Translations under genes and position numbers: made by a program
Notes under the pieces: model-generated
The model's input: only the letters and a program-made list of their open reading frames with translations
Database searches by the model: none
Told to the model about the DNA's origin: nothing
DNA from: an uncultured Atopobiaceae bacterium
Lineage (GTDB): Bacteria > Actinomycetota > Coriobacteriia > Coriobacteriales > Atopobiaceae
Direction: 5' to 3'
Assembly (NCBI GenBank): GCA_905235165.1
Contig: CAJOKK010000115.1
Location: 1 to 7,695, forward strand
Length of the DNA: 7,695 nt
Part shown: positions 1 to 5,876 of the stretch, one piece after another
Numbering within the stretch: position 1 is the first letter of the stretch
Layout: every line of letters begins with the position of its first letter

Positions 1-52
1 ACGCTTTGATGTATACCCACAATCGGGTTCGCTAACACATCATTTTTAGGAC
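1..52. other. left-edge intergenic sequence, no gene seen
   Basis: This is AT-richer than the rest of the window. I see no start codon with a ribosome binding site and no RNA gene. An 8-base inverted repeat, TTTGATGT (5-12) and ACATCAAA (51-58), links it to the first repeat copy. It could be the remnant of an inverted repeat copy, but that is only a guess. What lies upstream of the window is unknown. Confidence 0.4.
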
Positions 53-96
53 ATCAAAAATTTAATGAGTCAAAAAGGACTACGGTAACTGACTCA
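53..96 (+). repeat. 44-bp intergenic repeat, copy 1 (intact)
   Basis: This unit starts ATCAAAA and continues into TGAGTCA (66-72), 17 bases of spacer, then TGACTCA (90-96), a perfect 7-bp dyad. The second half, 77-96, is identical over 20 bases to 1761-1780. The unit also matches copy 3 (1811-1854) except for a few bases in the middle and near the left end. Copy 2 follows directly, sharing base 96, which gives a 43-base period. The function is unknown. The dyad could be an operator, a structured RNA element, or a mobile palindromic repeat. Confidence 0.85.
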
Positions 97-120
97 TCAA
101 AAAGTGAATGAGTCAAAAAG
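96..120 (+). repeat. 44-bp intergenic repeat, copy 2, left part
   Basis: These 25 bases run from ATCAAAA through TGAGTCA (109-115) to AAAAAG, where homology with copies 1 and 3 stops abruptly. The missing 19 bases of the unit resume at 1762-1780 on the far side of the insertion sequence. Joining 120 to 1762 rebuilds exactly 44 bases, the same length as the other two copies. The break therefore marks the insertion point of the mobile element. Confidence 0.85.
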
Positions 121-123
121 ACG

Positions 124-135
124 ATATGCCCATCG
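124..135 (+). repeat. left subterminal inverted repeat of the IS
   Basis: The sequence ATATGCCCATCG is the exact reverse complement of 1748-1759. The match stops at both sides. It lies 3 bases inside the left element boundary, as subterminal repeats do in the IS1111 group. Confidence 0.8.
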
Positions 136-253
136 TGGGACGGACAGGAGGGGAGGCCCCGCTTGTTAGGGGCGCCCGAGGGGCGCGTGGTCTAACATCG
201 GAAGTCTCCAAACAACCTGGCTGCCAGAGCCACAACGAGGAAGGGGCCTCCCG

Positions 254-1402
254 ATGGACAAGTATACAACCTACGTTGGACTGGACGTGCACGCCCGCTC
301 TATCGAGGCGAGCGCGGTGGACGTCGAGACGGGCGAGGAGTTCAGGCGCTCGTTCCGCGGCTGCCCGGGAGCCGCCGAGGTCGCCGGCTGGCTCGCCACC
401 CTCCCGCAGCCGGTCTACTGCGCCTACGAGTCGGGCGGCTGCGGCTTCACGCTGGCTCGCGGGCTGAGGGCCCAGGGCTTCGACTGCGACGTGATAGCGG
501 TCTCGACCCTGCCGAGGTCGGGCAGGGACCGCAGGCAGAAGTGCGACAGGCTCGACGCGCGCGCCATACGCCGCGAGGCCGCCAACCCCGACCGGGGCTA
601 CCACGCCGTGTGGGTCCCCGACGAGGCCACCGAGGGCCTGCGCGACCTGGTGCGCTGCTACGCCGTCGCCGCCGACGGGGCCAAGCGGGCCAAGCAGAGG
701 CTGCTGATGTTCCTGCAGCGCCACGGCCACGTGTGGGACGAGAGGACCAAGACGGGCAGGCGCAAGAAGGCCTGGACCCGCGACTTCGAGCGCTGGCTCG
801 ACTCCATCAGCCTCGGCGAGGAGGCCGCCGAGAGGGCCTTCGCGGCCTACCGCAGGCAGGTGCGGGAGGCGCGGCGCGAGGTCGCCGAGCTGAGGGCCGA
901 GGTGCTCGAGCTGGCCGGCAGGCCCGAGAGCAAGCCGATCGTCGACGCGATGTGCCTCTTCAAGGGCGTCGACACGGTGACGGCGATGATCGTGCGCGCC
1001 GAGATCGGCGACTTCGAGCGCTTCGGCTCCGCGGCGAGCGTGTCGAGCTGGGCCGGCACGACGCCCTCGGACAGGTCGAGCGGCGAGAGCGAGAGGCACG
1101 GCGGGATCACCAAGGCGGGCGACAGGTACGTGCGCCGCGCCCTCGTCGAGGGCTGCGCGGGCATCGCCATGTGGGGCGCGGGCCCCAAGGCGGTGCCGAG
1201 GGGCGCCGAGCCCTCGGCCGCGGCGCTCGAGATCGCGGCGCGCGGCAACCGGCGCCTGCGGGAGCGCTACGACCACCTGGCCCGCGAGGCGCGCAAGGCC
1301 CCGAACAAGGCCAGGGTCGCCGTCGTCAACGAGCTCATCCGGTGGCTGTGGGTCGCGGGCCTGCAGGCGCAGCGCGAGATGCGCGAGGGGGCGGCCGCGT
1401 AG
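254..1402 (+). CDS. IS110/IS1111-family transposase (DEDD recombinase)
   Basis: This is the 382-residue recombinase that excises and inserts the element, acting with a guide RNA in this family. The N-terminal RuvC-like DEDD domain is visible: D11 in GLDVHARS, E59 in AYESG, then D98 and D101 in KCDRLDARAI. A basic, helix-rich linker follows (about 140-220). The C-terminal Transposase_20 domain (about 230-345) carries the family signature WAGTTPSDRSSGES, then GGITKAGDRYVRRALVE. S276, in the SG pair, is the probable catalytic serine by analogy with characterised members. The length is slightly above the usual 320-360 because of the Ala/Arg-rich tail. The start follows a GAGGAAGGGG site (237-246) at 7 bases spacing. 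No frameshift or stop is seen. Many long open frames overlap it on both strands as GC-rich shadows. Confidence 0.95.
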   Translation: MDKYTTYVGLDVHARSIEASAVDVETGEEFRRSFRGCPGAAEVAGWLATLPQPVYCAYESGGCGFTLARGLRAQGFDCDVIAVSTLPRSGRDRRQKCDRLDARAIRREAANPDRGYHAVWVPDEATEGLRDLVRCYAVAADGAKRAKQRLLMFLQRHGHVWDERTKTGRRKKAWTRDFERWLDSISLGEEAAERAFAAYRRQVREARREVAELRAEVLELAGRPESKPIVDAMCLFKGVDTVTAMIVRAEIGDFERFGSAASVSSWAGTTPSDRSSGESERHGGITKAGDRYVRRALVEGCAGIAMWGAGPKAVPRGAEPSAAALEIAARGNRRLRERYDHLAREARKAPNKARVAVVNELIRWLWVAGLQAQREMREGAAA

Positions 1403-1409
1403 CGGGGGC

Positions 1410-1720
1410 CGACTCCCCTCACAACAGAGAGGACATCCCATCCGCCCGGGGGCCGGACTCGAACAGGCGCAGGCAACTCGCGACCGTAGTGCGCACCGAG
1501 ACGTGCGACAAAAGACTTCCAAGGGAAAAGACAAGCGACCCTGCCTGGCACGAAGAATCGAAATATGGGCGGCCCGAGGGCCGTATCCATGGATATGAGA
1601 GTGAACCCGTTTGAGCGTCCGACCGTCGAGGGCCGACCCCGGCGAGGATACGCAGCATGTCCGGCCTCGGGCAGATTCGATGAGGCCCACCCCGGGAGTA
1701 GCTACCCGGGGTGGGCCGAC
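1410..1720 (+). ncRNA. candidate bridge RNA (seekRNA) of the IS
   Basis: This non-coding right end is where IS1111-type elements encode the RNA that pairs with target and donor DNA. Two matching layouts can be seen. Target loop: 1456-1467 resembles the left half of the target repeat (67-78; 9 of 12 identical plus one G:T wobble). A short CGC/GCG hairpin (1468-1482) follows, then ACCGTAGT (1483-1490), the exact reverse complement of the right half (79-86). Donor loop: ATATGGG (1563-1569) equals the right element end (1756-1762). A hairpin CGGCC-CGAG-GGCCG (1570-1583) follows, then bases 1582-1587, which can pair with the left end (123-128, one wobble). Both left guides end in GG, suggesting a GG core. 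The RNA's true ends, promoter and fold are unknown, and each match alone is short enough to be chance. Confidence 0.5.
1684..1717 (+). other. 13-bp perfect hairpin near the IS right end
   Basis: GGCCCACCCCGGG (1684-1696) pairs fully with 1705-1717 around an 8-base loop, AGTAGCTA. It is the strongest stem in the window. No T-run follows, so it is not a typical intrinsic terminator on either strand. It may close the 3' part of the guide RNA, or insulate the element from outside transcription. Confidence 0.75.
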
Positions 1721-1738
1721 GTGACTCAAAACCGCCAC

Positions 1739-1744
1739 TTGACA
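1739..1744 (+). promoter_or_regulatory. outward-facing -35 hexamer at the IS right end
   Basis: The consensus TTGACA sits 17 bases inside the right boundary and points out of the element. No good -10 lies 16-18 bases downstream in the present flank (GGACTA/GACTAC). In several circle-forming elements such a -35 combines with a -10-like sequence in the left end once the ends are joined, giving a strong junction promoter for the transposase. Joined to base 121 here, the nearest AT-rich -10-like stretch (GATATG, 123-128) would be at 19 bases, a poor fit. The role is therefore tentative. Confidence 0.35.
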
Positions 1745-1747
1745 GTG

Positions 1748-1759
1748 CGATGGGCATAT
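1748..1759 (-). repeat. right subterminal inverted repeat of the IS
   Basis: CGATGGGCATAT is the exact reverse complement of 124-135. It ends 2 bases before the right boundary, where the second half of the interrupted repeat copy begins. Confidence 0.8.
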
Positions 1760-1761
1760 GG

Positions 1762-1780
1762 GACTACGGTAACTGACTCA
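1762..1780 (+). repeat. 44-bp intergenic repeat, copy 2, right part
   Basis: This is the 19-base remainder of the copy interrupted at 120, identical to 78-96 of copy 1. It contains the closing dyad arm TGACTCA (1774-1780) and is followed by CTC, as is copy 3. A C-rich 30-base spacer (1781-1810) then leads to copy 3. Confidence 0.85.
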
Positions 1781-1810
1781 CTCGCCCCGCCCCCTCCGCC
1801 GTCCCCCGGC

Positions 1811-1854
1811 ATCAAAAGTGAGATGAGTCAAAAAGGCCTCCGGTAACTGACTCA
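1811..1854 (+). repeat. 44-bp intergenic repeat, copy 3 (diverged centre)
   Basis: This copy starts ATCAAAA and has dyad arms TGAGTCA (1824-1830) and TGACTCA (1848-1854) with the same 17-base spacing. The centre reads GGCCTCCGG where the other copies read GGACTACGG. It ends 27 bases before the start codon at 1882, so it lies in the leader or promoter region of the next gene. I see no good -10/-35 pair between it and that gene. Confidence 0.8.
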
Positions 1855-1881
1855 CTCCCGAACACGAGAAAGGACCCGCAC

Positions 1882-2244
1882 ATGAGCATCCTGTTTGTTG
1901 AGTATCCCAAGTGCACTACCTGCAAGAAGGCGAAGAAGTGGCTTGACGAGCATGGCATCGCCTACACCGACCGCCATATCGTCGAAGACAATCCCACGGC
2001 CGCCGAGCTTGCCGCCTGGCACGAGCGCAGCGGTCTTCCGCTTCGTCGCTTCTTCAACACGAGCGGCATGCTCTACCGCGAGCTCAAGGTGAAGGACCAG
2101 CTTGATGCCGGCATGAGTGACGAGGACGCCTTCGCCCTTCTCGCCAGCAACGGCATGCTGGTCAAGCGTCCCGTGCTGGTGGGCGATGACTTCGTCCTTC
2201 TCGGCTTCAAAGAGGACGCCTGGGCCGAGAAGCTTCTCGGCTAG
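1882..2244 (+). CDS. ArsC/Spx/MgsR-family thioredoxin-fold protein
   Basis: This is a 120-residue cytosolic protein of the ArsC family, often labelled 'arsenate reductase family protein'. It starts with a beta strand (ILFVEYP) and a redox motif CTTC (C11, C14) at the start of the first helix. The conserved block LRRFFNTSGMLYREL (55-69) and the KRPVLVGDD stretch (95-103) follow, both usual for the family. The CxxC pair resembles Spx/YffB-like members more than classical plasmid ArsC, which has a single Cys in an HNPxCGTS context. A disulfide or glutathione-linked redox role is therefore likelier than arsenate reduction, but the substrate cannot be read from sequence. The length is normal. The start has GAGAAAGGA (1866-1874) at 7 bases. 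It appears to be a single gene, unrelated to the trp operon. Confidence 0.88.
   Translation: MSILFVEYPKCTTCKKAKKWLDEHGIAYTDRHIVEDNPTAAELAAWHERSGLPLRRFFNTSGMLYRELKVKDQLDAGMSDEDAFALLASNGMLVKRPVLVGDDFVLLGFKEDAWAEKLLG
2224..2241 (+). other. hairpin overlapping the ArsC-like gene's 3' end
   Basis: GCCGAGAAGCTTCTCGGC is a perfect 18-base palindrome just ahead of the TAG stop (2242-2244). It can form a 7-bp stem with an AGCT loop. No T-run follows, so intrinsic termination is doubtful. It may stabilise the mRNA 3' end. Confidence 0.45.
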
Positions 2245-2313
2245 CGTCTCCACCTGTCGCGTCGGGCAGTTAAGGAGAGCCTGTGTCACGGCTTTGCATG
2301 TTGGCTACTTATC

Positions 2314-2342
2314 TAGACAAGCGGGCGCAGGTGGGATAGAGT
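2314..2342 (+). promoter_or_regulatory. probable sigma-70 promoter of the trp operon
   Basis: TAGACA (2314-2319; 5 of 6 to TTGACA) and TAGAGT (2337-2342; 4 of 6 to TATAAT) are separated by exactly 17 bases. Transcription would start near 2349, about 15-20 bases before the first T-box helix, which is the usual arrangement. It is the best promoter-like pair I find between the ArsC-like gene and the riboswitch. Confidence 0.5.
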
Positions 2343-2365
2343 ACCCAAGAACCGCATAGCACGAC

Positions 2366-2674
2366 CAAACCGTTGAGGCGGAAGAGTAAGCGACAACACG
2401 CGCGTACAGAGAGCCTGGGGAGCTGAGATCCAGGACGAGATGCGAGGTCGCCGAATGGGCCGCCGAGGGCGCACCGAACGGGGAGACCTGAGTAGGCTGC
2501 GACGTCTGGCACACGTCACGTGTCGGGGGTGTGTTGGCATCCCGTGACCGCACGGCCACCTCATGCCAAAGCTCCCTTACAAAGGGCGCAGGTTTCCTGC
2601 GAACCAAGGTGGCACCGCGAGCTTGTAACTAGAGCCCGTCCTTGGACCGTAGCAGTCTGGGGACGGGCTTTTTC
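2366..2674 (+). promoter_or_regulatory. tRNA-Trp T-box riboswitch (leader of trp operon)
   Basis: This leader RNA senses the charging of tRNA-Trp and controls read-through into trpE. The Stem I base pairs CCGTT (2370-2374) with AACGG (2477-2481). An AGAGTA motif (2383-2388) and an AGAGAG segment (2408-2413) fit conserved Stem I elements. The specifier, in the GAA-NNN-purine context, is TGG (2456-2458), the Trp codon. Stem II-like nested helices follow: TTGGCAT/ATGCCAA (2534-2540/2563-2569) and CCGTG/CACGG. A CGCAGG/CCTGCG hairpin is at 2587-2601. The signature CCAAGGTGGCACCGCG (2604-2619) contains UGGC (2610-2613), which can pair with a GCCA tRNA end, as tRNA-Trp with discriminator G has. The antiterminator helix CCAAGG/CCTTGG (2604-2609/2640-2645) competes with the terminator. 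Confidence 0.92.
2633..2673 (+). terminator. T-box-controlled intrinsic terminator
   Basis: AGCCCGTCC (2633-2641) pairs fully with GGACGGGCT (2661-2669) and is followed by a run of five T (2669-2673). Its 5' arm shares bases 2640-2641 with the antiterminator's 3' strand (CCTTGG, 2640-2645), so the two folds exclude each other. Charged tRNA-Trp should favour this hairpin and stop transcription 42 bases before trpE. Confidence 0.92.
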
Positions 2675-2715
2675 TGTCCCGGGTATGGGCGCTGGGCGCC
2701 CGGAAGGGAGCGAGG

Positions 2716-4222
2716 ATGAGCGTGCATGTCACGTCGCCAACGCTCGAGGAAGTGCGAGCCATTGCGCAGAAGGGGTCGTATCGTCGCGTCCCCGTGAAGC
2801 GCGAGATCTATGCCGATGCCTTCACCACGGTGGAGGTGCTGCGCGCGCTGCGCGAAGAGTCCAACCACGTCTTTCTGCTTGAGAGCGCCGAGGCCGACCA
2901 GCGCTGGGGTCGTTACTCCTTCTTGGGCTTTGACCCGAGCATGGAGATTACCTGATGGCCTGCTGCGCGTGCGCACCAATGTCGGCACGGGCAAGAGCCA
3001 TATCGAGGAGCGCCAGGTCGAGCATCCCGGCGCCTTCCTGCGTCAGGTAATCGAGGAGAACCGCGCGCCGCGCCTCGAAGGCTTTCCGCCCTTCGCGGGT
3101 GGCCTCGTGGGTTACTTCGCCTACGACTACCTCAAGTACGCCGAGCCCTGCCTGCGCCACGATGGCCTGGGGCACGAGGATTTTCTCGACGTCGACCTCA
3201 TGCTCTTTGACGAGCTGGTTGTCTTTGACACCTATCGCCAGATGGTGGTGCTTATCGCCAACGTCGTGGTGGATGGCGAGAAGGACCTCGACGAGGCCTA
3301 TGCCTATGCGGAGGAGAAGCTCGATCGCATCGAGAAGATCATCCGTACGGGCGAGCGCCGTCAGTTCGAGCCGCTGAAGCTAACGGGCGAGCTTACCCCG
3401 CGCTTCTCGCGCGAGGAGTTCTCCGGCATGGTCGAGAAGGCCAAGCGCCACATCTATGACGGCGACATCTTCCAGGTGGTGCTCTCCAACCCCATCACCG
3501 CGCCGGCCGAGGGCAACCTCTTTGACGCCTATCGCGTGCTGCGCACCACCAACCCCTCGCCCTACATGTTCTACTTCACGAGCGACGACGTCGAGATTGC
3601 CGGTGCGAGCCCCGAGACGCTCGCTCGCCTCGACGACGGTCAGCTCTTTACCTACCCGCTCGCTGGCACGCGTCCGCGCGGCGCCACACCCGAGCAGGAC
3701 TTGGCCCTCGAGCACGAGTTGCTGGCCGACGAGAAGGAGCTTGCTGAGCACAACATGCTCGTTGACCTGGGTCGCAACGACCTCGGTCGCGTGGCCGAGC
3801 TGGGCAGCGTGCACGTTGACTCCTACCTGCAGGTGCTGCGCTTCAGCCACGTGATGCACATCGGCTCGACCGTCTCGGCGCAGATCGCAGCCGACAAAGA
3901 TGCCGTCGACGCCATCGACTCCATCCTCCCGGCCGGCACGCTCTCCGGCGCGCCCAAGCTGCGCGCCTGCCAGATCATCCAGGAGCTTGAGGGCTCCAAG
4001 CGCGGCATCTACGGCGGCGCTATCGGCTACCTCGACTTCACGGGCAACCTCGACACCTGCATCGGCATCCGCTTGGCCTACAAGAAGAACGACGAGGTTT
4101 GCGTCCAGTCCGGCGCCGGCATCGTCTTTGACAGCGTGCCCGAGCGCGAGTACCAGGAGTGCCTGAACAAGGCGGGCGCGGTGCTCGACGCGCTGCACAA
4201 GGCGGAAGGAGGCCTCGCATGA
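2716..4222 (+). pseudogene. trpE: anthranilate synthase component I, frameshifted
   Basis: TrpE makes anthranilate from chorismate using ammonia supplied by TrpG. The N-terminal part (79 residues, 2716-2952) carries the LLES tryptophan feedback motif (54-57) and ends at TGA 2953-2955. The protein resumes at GAT 2954 in the next frame and runs 422 residues to 4222, giving a normal combined length near 501. The second part holds PLAGTRPRG, EHNMLVDLGRND, GTLSGAPKLRACQ (about 407-419) and GAIGYLDFTGNLDT of the chorismate-binding domain. A 2-base loss at about 2953 (for example TGCGAT to TGAT) or a 1-base gain explains the break. The start has GGAAGGGAG at 5 bases. The gene overlaps trpG by 4 bases. 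It could be a sequencing error, since everything else is conserved. An ATG at 2810 opens the second frame but gives no proper N-terminus. Confidence 0.88.
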
Positions 4223-4803
4223 TCGTGCTCGTTGATAACTACGACAGCTTCTCTTACAACCTCTACCAGCTGGTCGGAAGCGTGCACCCCGACATCCGCG
4301 TGGTGAGAAACGATGCGCTCACGGTGGACGAGCTTGCCGAGCTGCATCCCGACGGCATCATCCTCTCGCCGGGCCCCGGCCGTCCCGCCGACGCCGGCAT
4401 CTGCGAGGACGTGGTGCGCCAGCTTTCCGGCAAGGTGCCCATCATGGGCGTCTGCCTGGGCCACCAGGCCATCTGCGAGGCGCTGGGCGGCAGCATCATC
4501 CACGCCCCCGAGACCATGCATGGCAAGAGCTCCGTCGTGCTCTTTGAGGGCGATAGCGCCATCTTCTCGGGCCTGCGCTTTCCCTGCACGGTCGGTCGCT
4601 ACCACTCGCTCGAGGTCGACGCGAAGAGCCTGCCCTCCTGCCTGCGCGTGGTGGCGCAGAACCAGGACGGCGAGGTCATGGCGGTCGAGCACGTGGAGCA
4701 CCCCACCTTCGGCCTGCAGTTCCACCCCGAGTCGATCCTCACGCCCGAGGGCATGACCATGGTGCGCAACTTCTGCCAGGTCATTGACACCTTCCGTTCC
4801 TAG
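4219..4803 (+). CDS. trpG: anthranilate synthase component II (glutamine amidotransferase)
   Basis: This 194-residue class I glutamine amidotransferase hydrolyses glutamine and channels ammonia to TrpE. The family start MIVLVDNYDSFSYNL is intact. The oxyanion region LSPGPGRPADAG (49-60) is followed by the nucleophile elbow GVCLGHQAI with C79. The triad is completed by H169 and E171 in QFHPES. HGKSS (101-105) is typical of TrpG/PabA types. I chose the ATG at 4219 rather than an upstream ATG at 4159 because it begins the conserved fold, has GGAAGGAGG (4204-4212) at 6 bases, and overlaps the trpE stop as ATGA, implying translational coupling. It could also serve a PabB, but the operon context argues for tryptophan synthesis. 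It is intact despite the broken trpE upstream. Confidence 0.96.
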   Translation: MIVLVDNYDSFSYNLYQLVGSVHPDIRVVRNDALTVDELAELHPDGIILSPGPGRPADAGICEDVVRQLSGKVPIMGVCLGHQAICEALGGSIIHAPETMHGKSSVVLFEGDSAIFSGLRFPCTVGRYHSLEVDAKSLPSCLRVVAQNQDGEVMAVEHVEHPTFGLQFHPESILTPEGMTMVRNFCQVIDTFRS

Positions 4804-4804
4804 C

Positions 4805-4830
4805 GTTCTCTTACCAGCCTGAAAGAGAAC
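4805..4830 (+). other. trpG-trpD intergenic hairpin
   Basis: GTTCTCTT (4805-4812) pairs perfectly with AAGAGAAC (4823-4830) around a 10-base loop. It begins one base after the trpG stop and ends 10 bases before the trpD ribosome binding site. No T-run follows, so it is probably an mRNA processing or stability element rather than a terminator. Confidence 0.5.
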
Positions 4831-4853
4831 ATCAAATCTGAAAGGATATGACC

Positions 4854-5876
4854 ATGATCAAGGAAGCCATCGAGAAGATCGTGAACAAGGGCGACCTCAC
4901 CTACGACGAGGCCTACACCGTCATGGGCGAGATCATGGCGGGGGAGACCACCCCGACGCAGAACGCCGCCTTCCTCGCGGCGCTCTCCACCAAGAGCACC
5001 AAGGCCGAGACCATCGAGGAGATCAGCGGCTGCGCGCAGGCGATGCGCGAGGCGGCCCTTCCCGTTGAGCATCCCGGCATGGAGGTGCTCGAGATCGTGG
5101 GCACCGGCGGAGACCGCGCCAACACCTTCAACATCTCCACGACGACGGCTCTGCTCGTGGCTGCCGCCGGTGTCAAGGTCGCCAAGCACGGCAACCGCGC
5201 CGCCAGCTCCAAGTGCGGCACGGCCGACTGCCTCGAGGCCCTGGGCGTCAACATCGAGCAGGATCCCGACACCTGCCGCGCCCTTCTCGACGACGCCGGC
5301 ATGTGCTTCCTCTTTGCCCAGAAGTATCACCCCGCCATGCGCTATGTCGGTCCCATCCGCCGCGAGCTGGGCTTCCGTACGGTCTTCAACATCCTGGGTC
5401 CGCTCACCAACCCGGCGCGTCCCGACTACTTCCTGCTCGGCGTCTACGACGAGTACCTGGTGGAGCCGGTGGCAAAGGTTCTCGCCACGCTCGGCGTGCG
5501 TCGCGCCTTTGTGGTCTATGGCCAGGACAGGATGGACGAGCTGTCGCTTTCCGCGCCGAGCACCGTCTGCGAGCTGCGTGACGGCTACTACCGCACCTTC
5601 ACGCTGACTCCCGAGGAGCTGGGGCTCAAGCGCTGCGAGAAGTCCGACCTTGAGGGCGGTACGCCCGAGGAGAATGCCGCCACGGTGCGCGCGATCCTTT
5701 CCGGCGAGCTGCAGGGACCCAAGCGCGATGCCGTGGTCTACAACGCGGCGGCCGCCCTGTACGTGACGGAGACCGTGGACACCCTGGAGGACGGCGCAAA
5801 GCTCGCCAACAAGCTGCTTGACGAGGGCGCGGGCCTGAAGGTGCTCGAGAAGCTCGTCGCAGGCTCCAACAAGTAG
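4854..5876 (+). CDS. trpD: anthranilate phosphoribosyltransferase
   Basis: TrpD transfers phosphoribosyl from PRPP to anthranilate, the second step of the branch. The 340-residue protein has the full family pattern: a helical N-terminal domain (1-75), GTGGD (83-87), NIST (93-96) and KHGNRAASSKCGTAD (111-125), which bind PRPP, anthranilate and metal. MRYVGPIRRELGFRTVFNILGPLTNP and the DELS motif follow. The length is normal, with no fused TrpG domain, matching the separate trpG. Two in-frame ATGs exist. The one at 4848 lies only 1 base from the AAAGGA site (4841-4846), while 4854 is 7 bases away, so I chose 4854. The upstream choice would add only Met-Thr. Confidence 0.95.
   Translation: MIKEAIEKIVNKGDLTYDEAYTVMGEIMAGETTPTQNAAFLAALSTKSTKAETIEEISGCAQAMREAALPVEHPGMEVLEIVGTGGDRANTFNISTTTALLVAAAGVKVAKHGNRAASSKCGTADCLEALGVNIEQDPDTCRALLDDAGMCFLFAQKYHPAMRYVGPIRRELGFRTVFNILGPLTNPARPDYFLLGVYDEYLVEPVAKVLATLGVRRAFVVYGQDRMDELSLSAPSTVCELRDGYYRTFTLTPEELGLKRCEKSDLEGGTPEENAATVRAILSGELQGPKRDAVVYNAAAALYVTETVDTLEDGAKLANKLLDEGAGLKVLEKLVAGSNK

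Larger units (their letters stand above)
121..1761 (+). mobile_element. complete IS110-family (IS1111-type) insertion sequence
   Basis: The ends are set by the split repeat copy (left part to 120, right part from 1762), uncertain by 1-2 bases because G is shared at the right junction. There is no longer target duplication, as expected for this family. The perfect 12-bp inverted repeats at 124-135 and 1748-1759 lie 2-3 bases inside the ends. Subterminal repeats plus a long non-coding right end (1403-1761) are features of the IS1111 group; members of the IS110 group proper carry the long non-coding part at the left. The transposase is intact and the split repeat still matches its siblings, so the insertion looks recent. 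Such elements move through an excised circle joined at the two ends. Confidence 0.85.

Noticed and set aside
66..96. TGAGTCA/TGACTCA as AP-1 or GCN4 type binding sites
   Set aside because: These are eukaryotic factor sites. The DNA is clearly bacterial, so the resemblance is coincidence.
124..135. True terminal inverted repeats with a target duplication, as in most DDE insertion sequences
   Set aside because: The repeats are 2-3 bases inside the boundaries and no direct duplication longer than a base or two flanks the element, which fits the IS1111 group instead.
1584..1595. Palindrome TATCCATGGATA as a separate binding site
   Set aside because: It lies where the candidate donor guide sits and is short; nothing else supports an operator role.
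113..1738. A 541-codon open frame on the minus strand across the IS, and a 357-codon + frame at 541-1614
   Set aside because: Both are GC-rich shadows of the transposase. They have low-complexity Arg/Ala/Gly/Pro composition and no recognisable domain or ribosome binding site, while the transposase frame has all the family motifs.
53..1854. CRISPR array
   Set aside because: There are only three units, the spacing is irregular once the IS is removed (a one-base overlap, then 30 bases), there are no unique spacers, and no cas genes are in view.
2520..2882. Open frames in the 2245-2715 leader as small genes or a leader peptide
   Set aside because: They overlap well-formed T-box helices, have no convincing ribosome binding sites, and contain no run of Trp codons as a ribosome-mediated attenuator would.
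2943..2957. Programmed +1 frameshift in trpE like that of prfB (GGAG, three bases, codon, TGA)
   Set aside because: The spacing is similar, but the P-site codon ACC would slip to CCT with a first-position mismatch, the TGA is followed by T rather than C, and TrpE is not known for such control. A simple lesion or base-call error is likelier.
4848..4853. Start of trpD at the ATG at 4848
   Set aside because: It lies only one base from the AAAGGA site; the ATG at 4854 has proper spacing.
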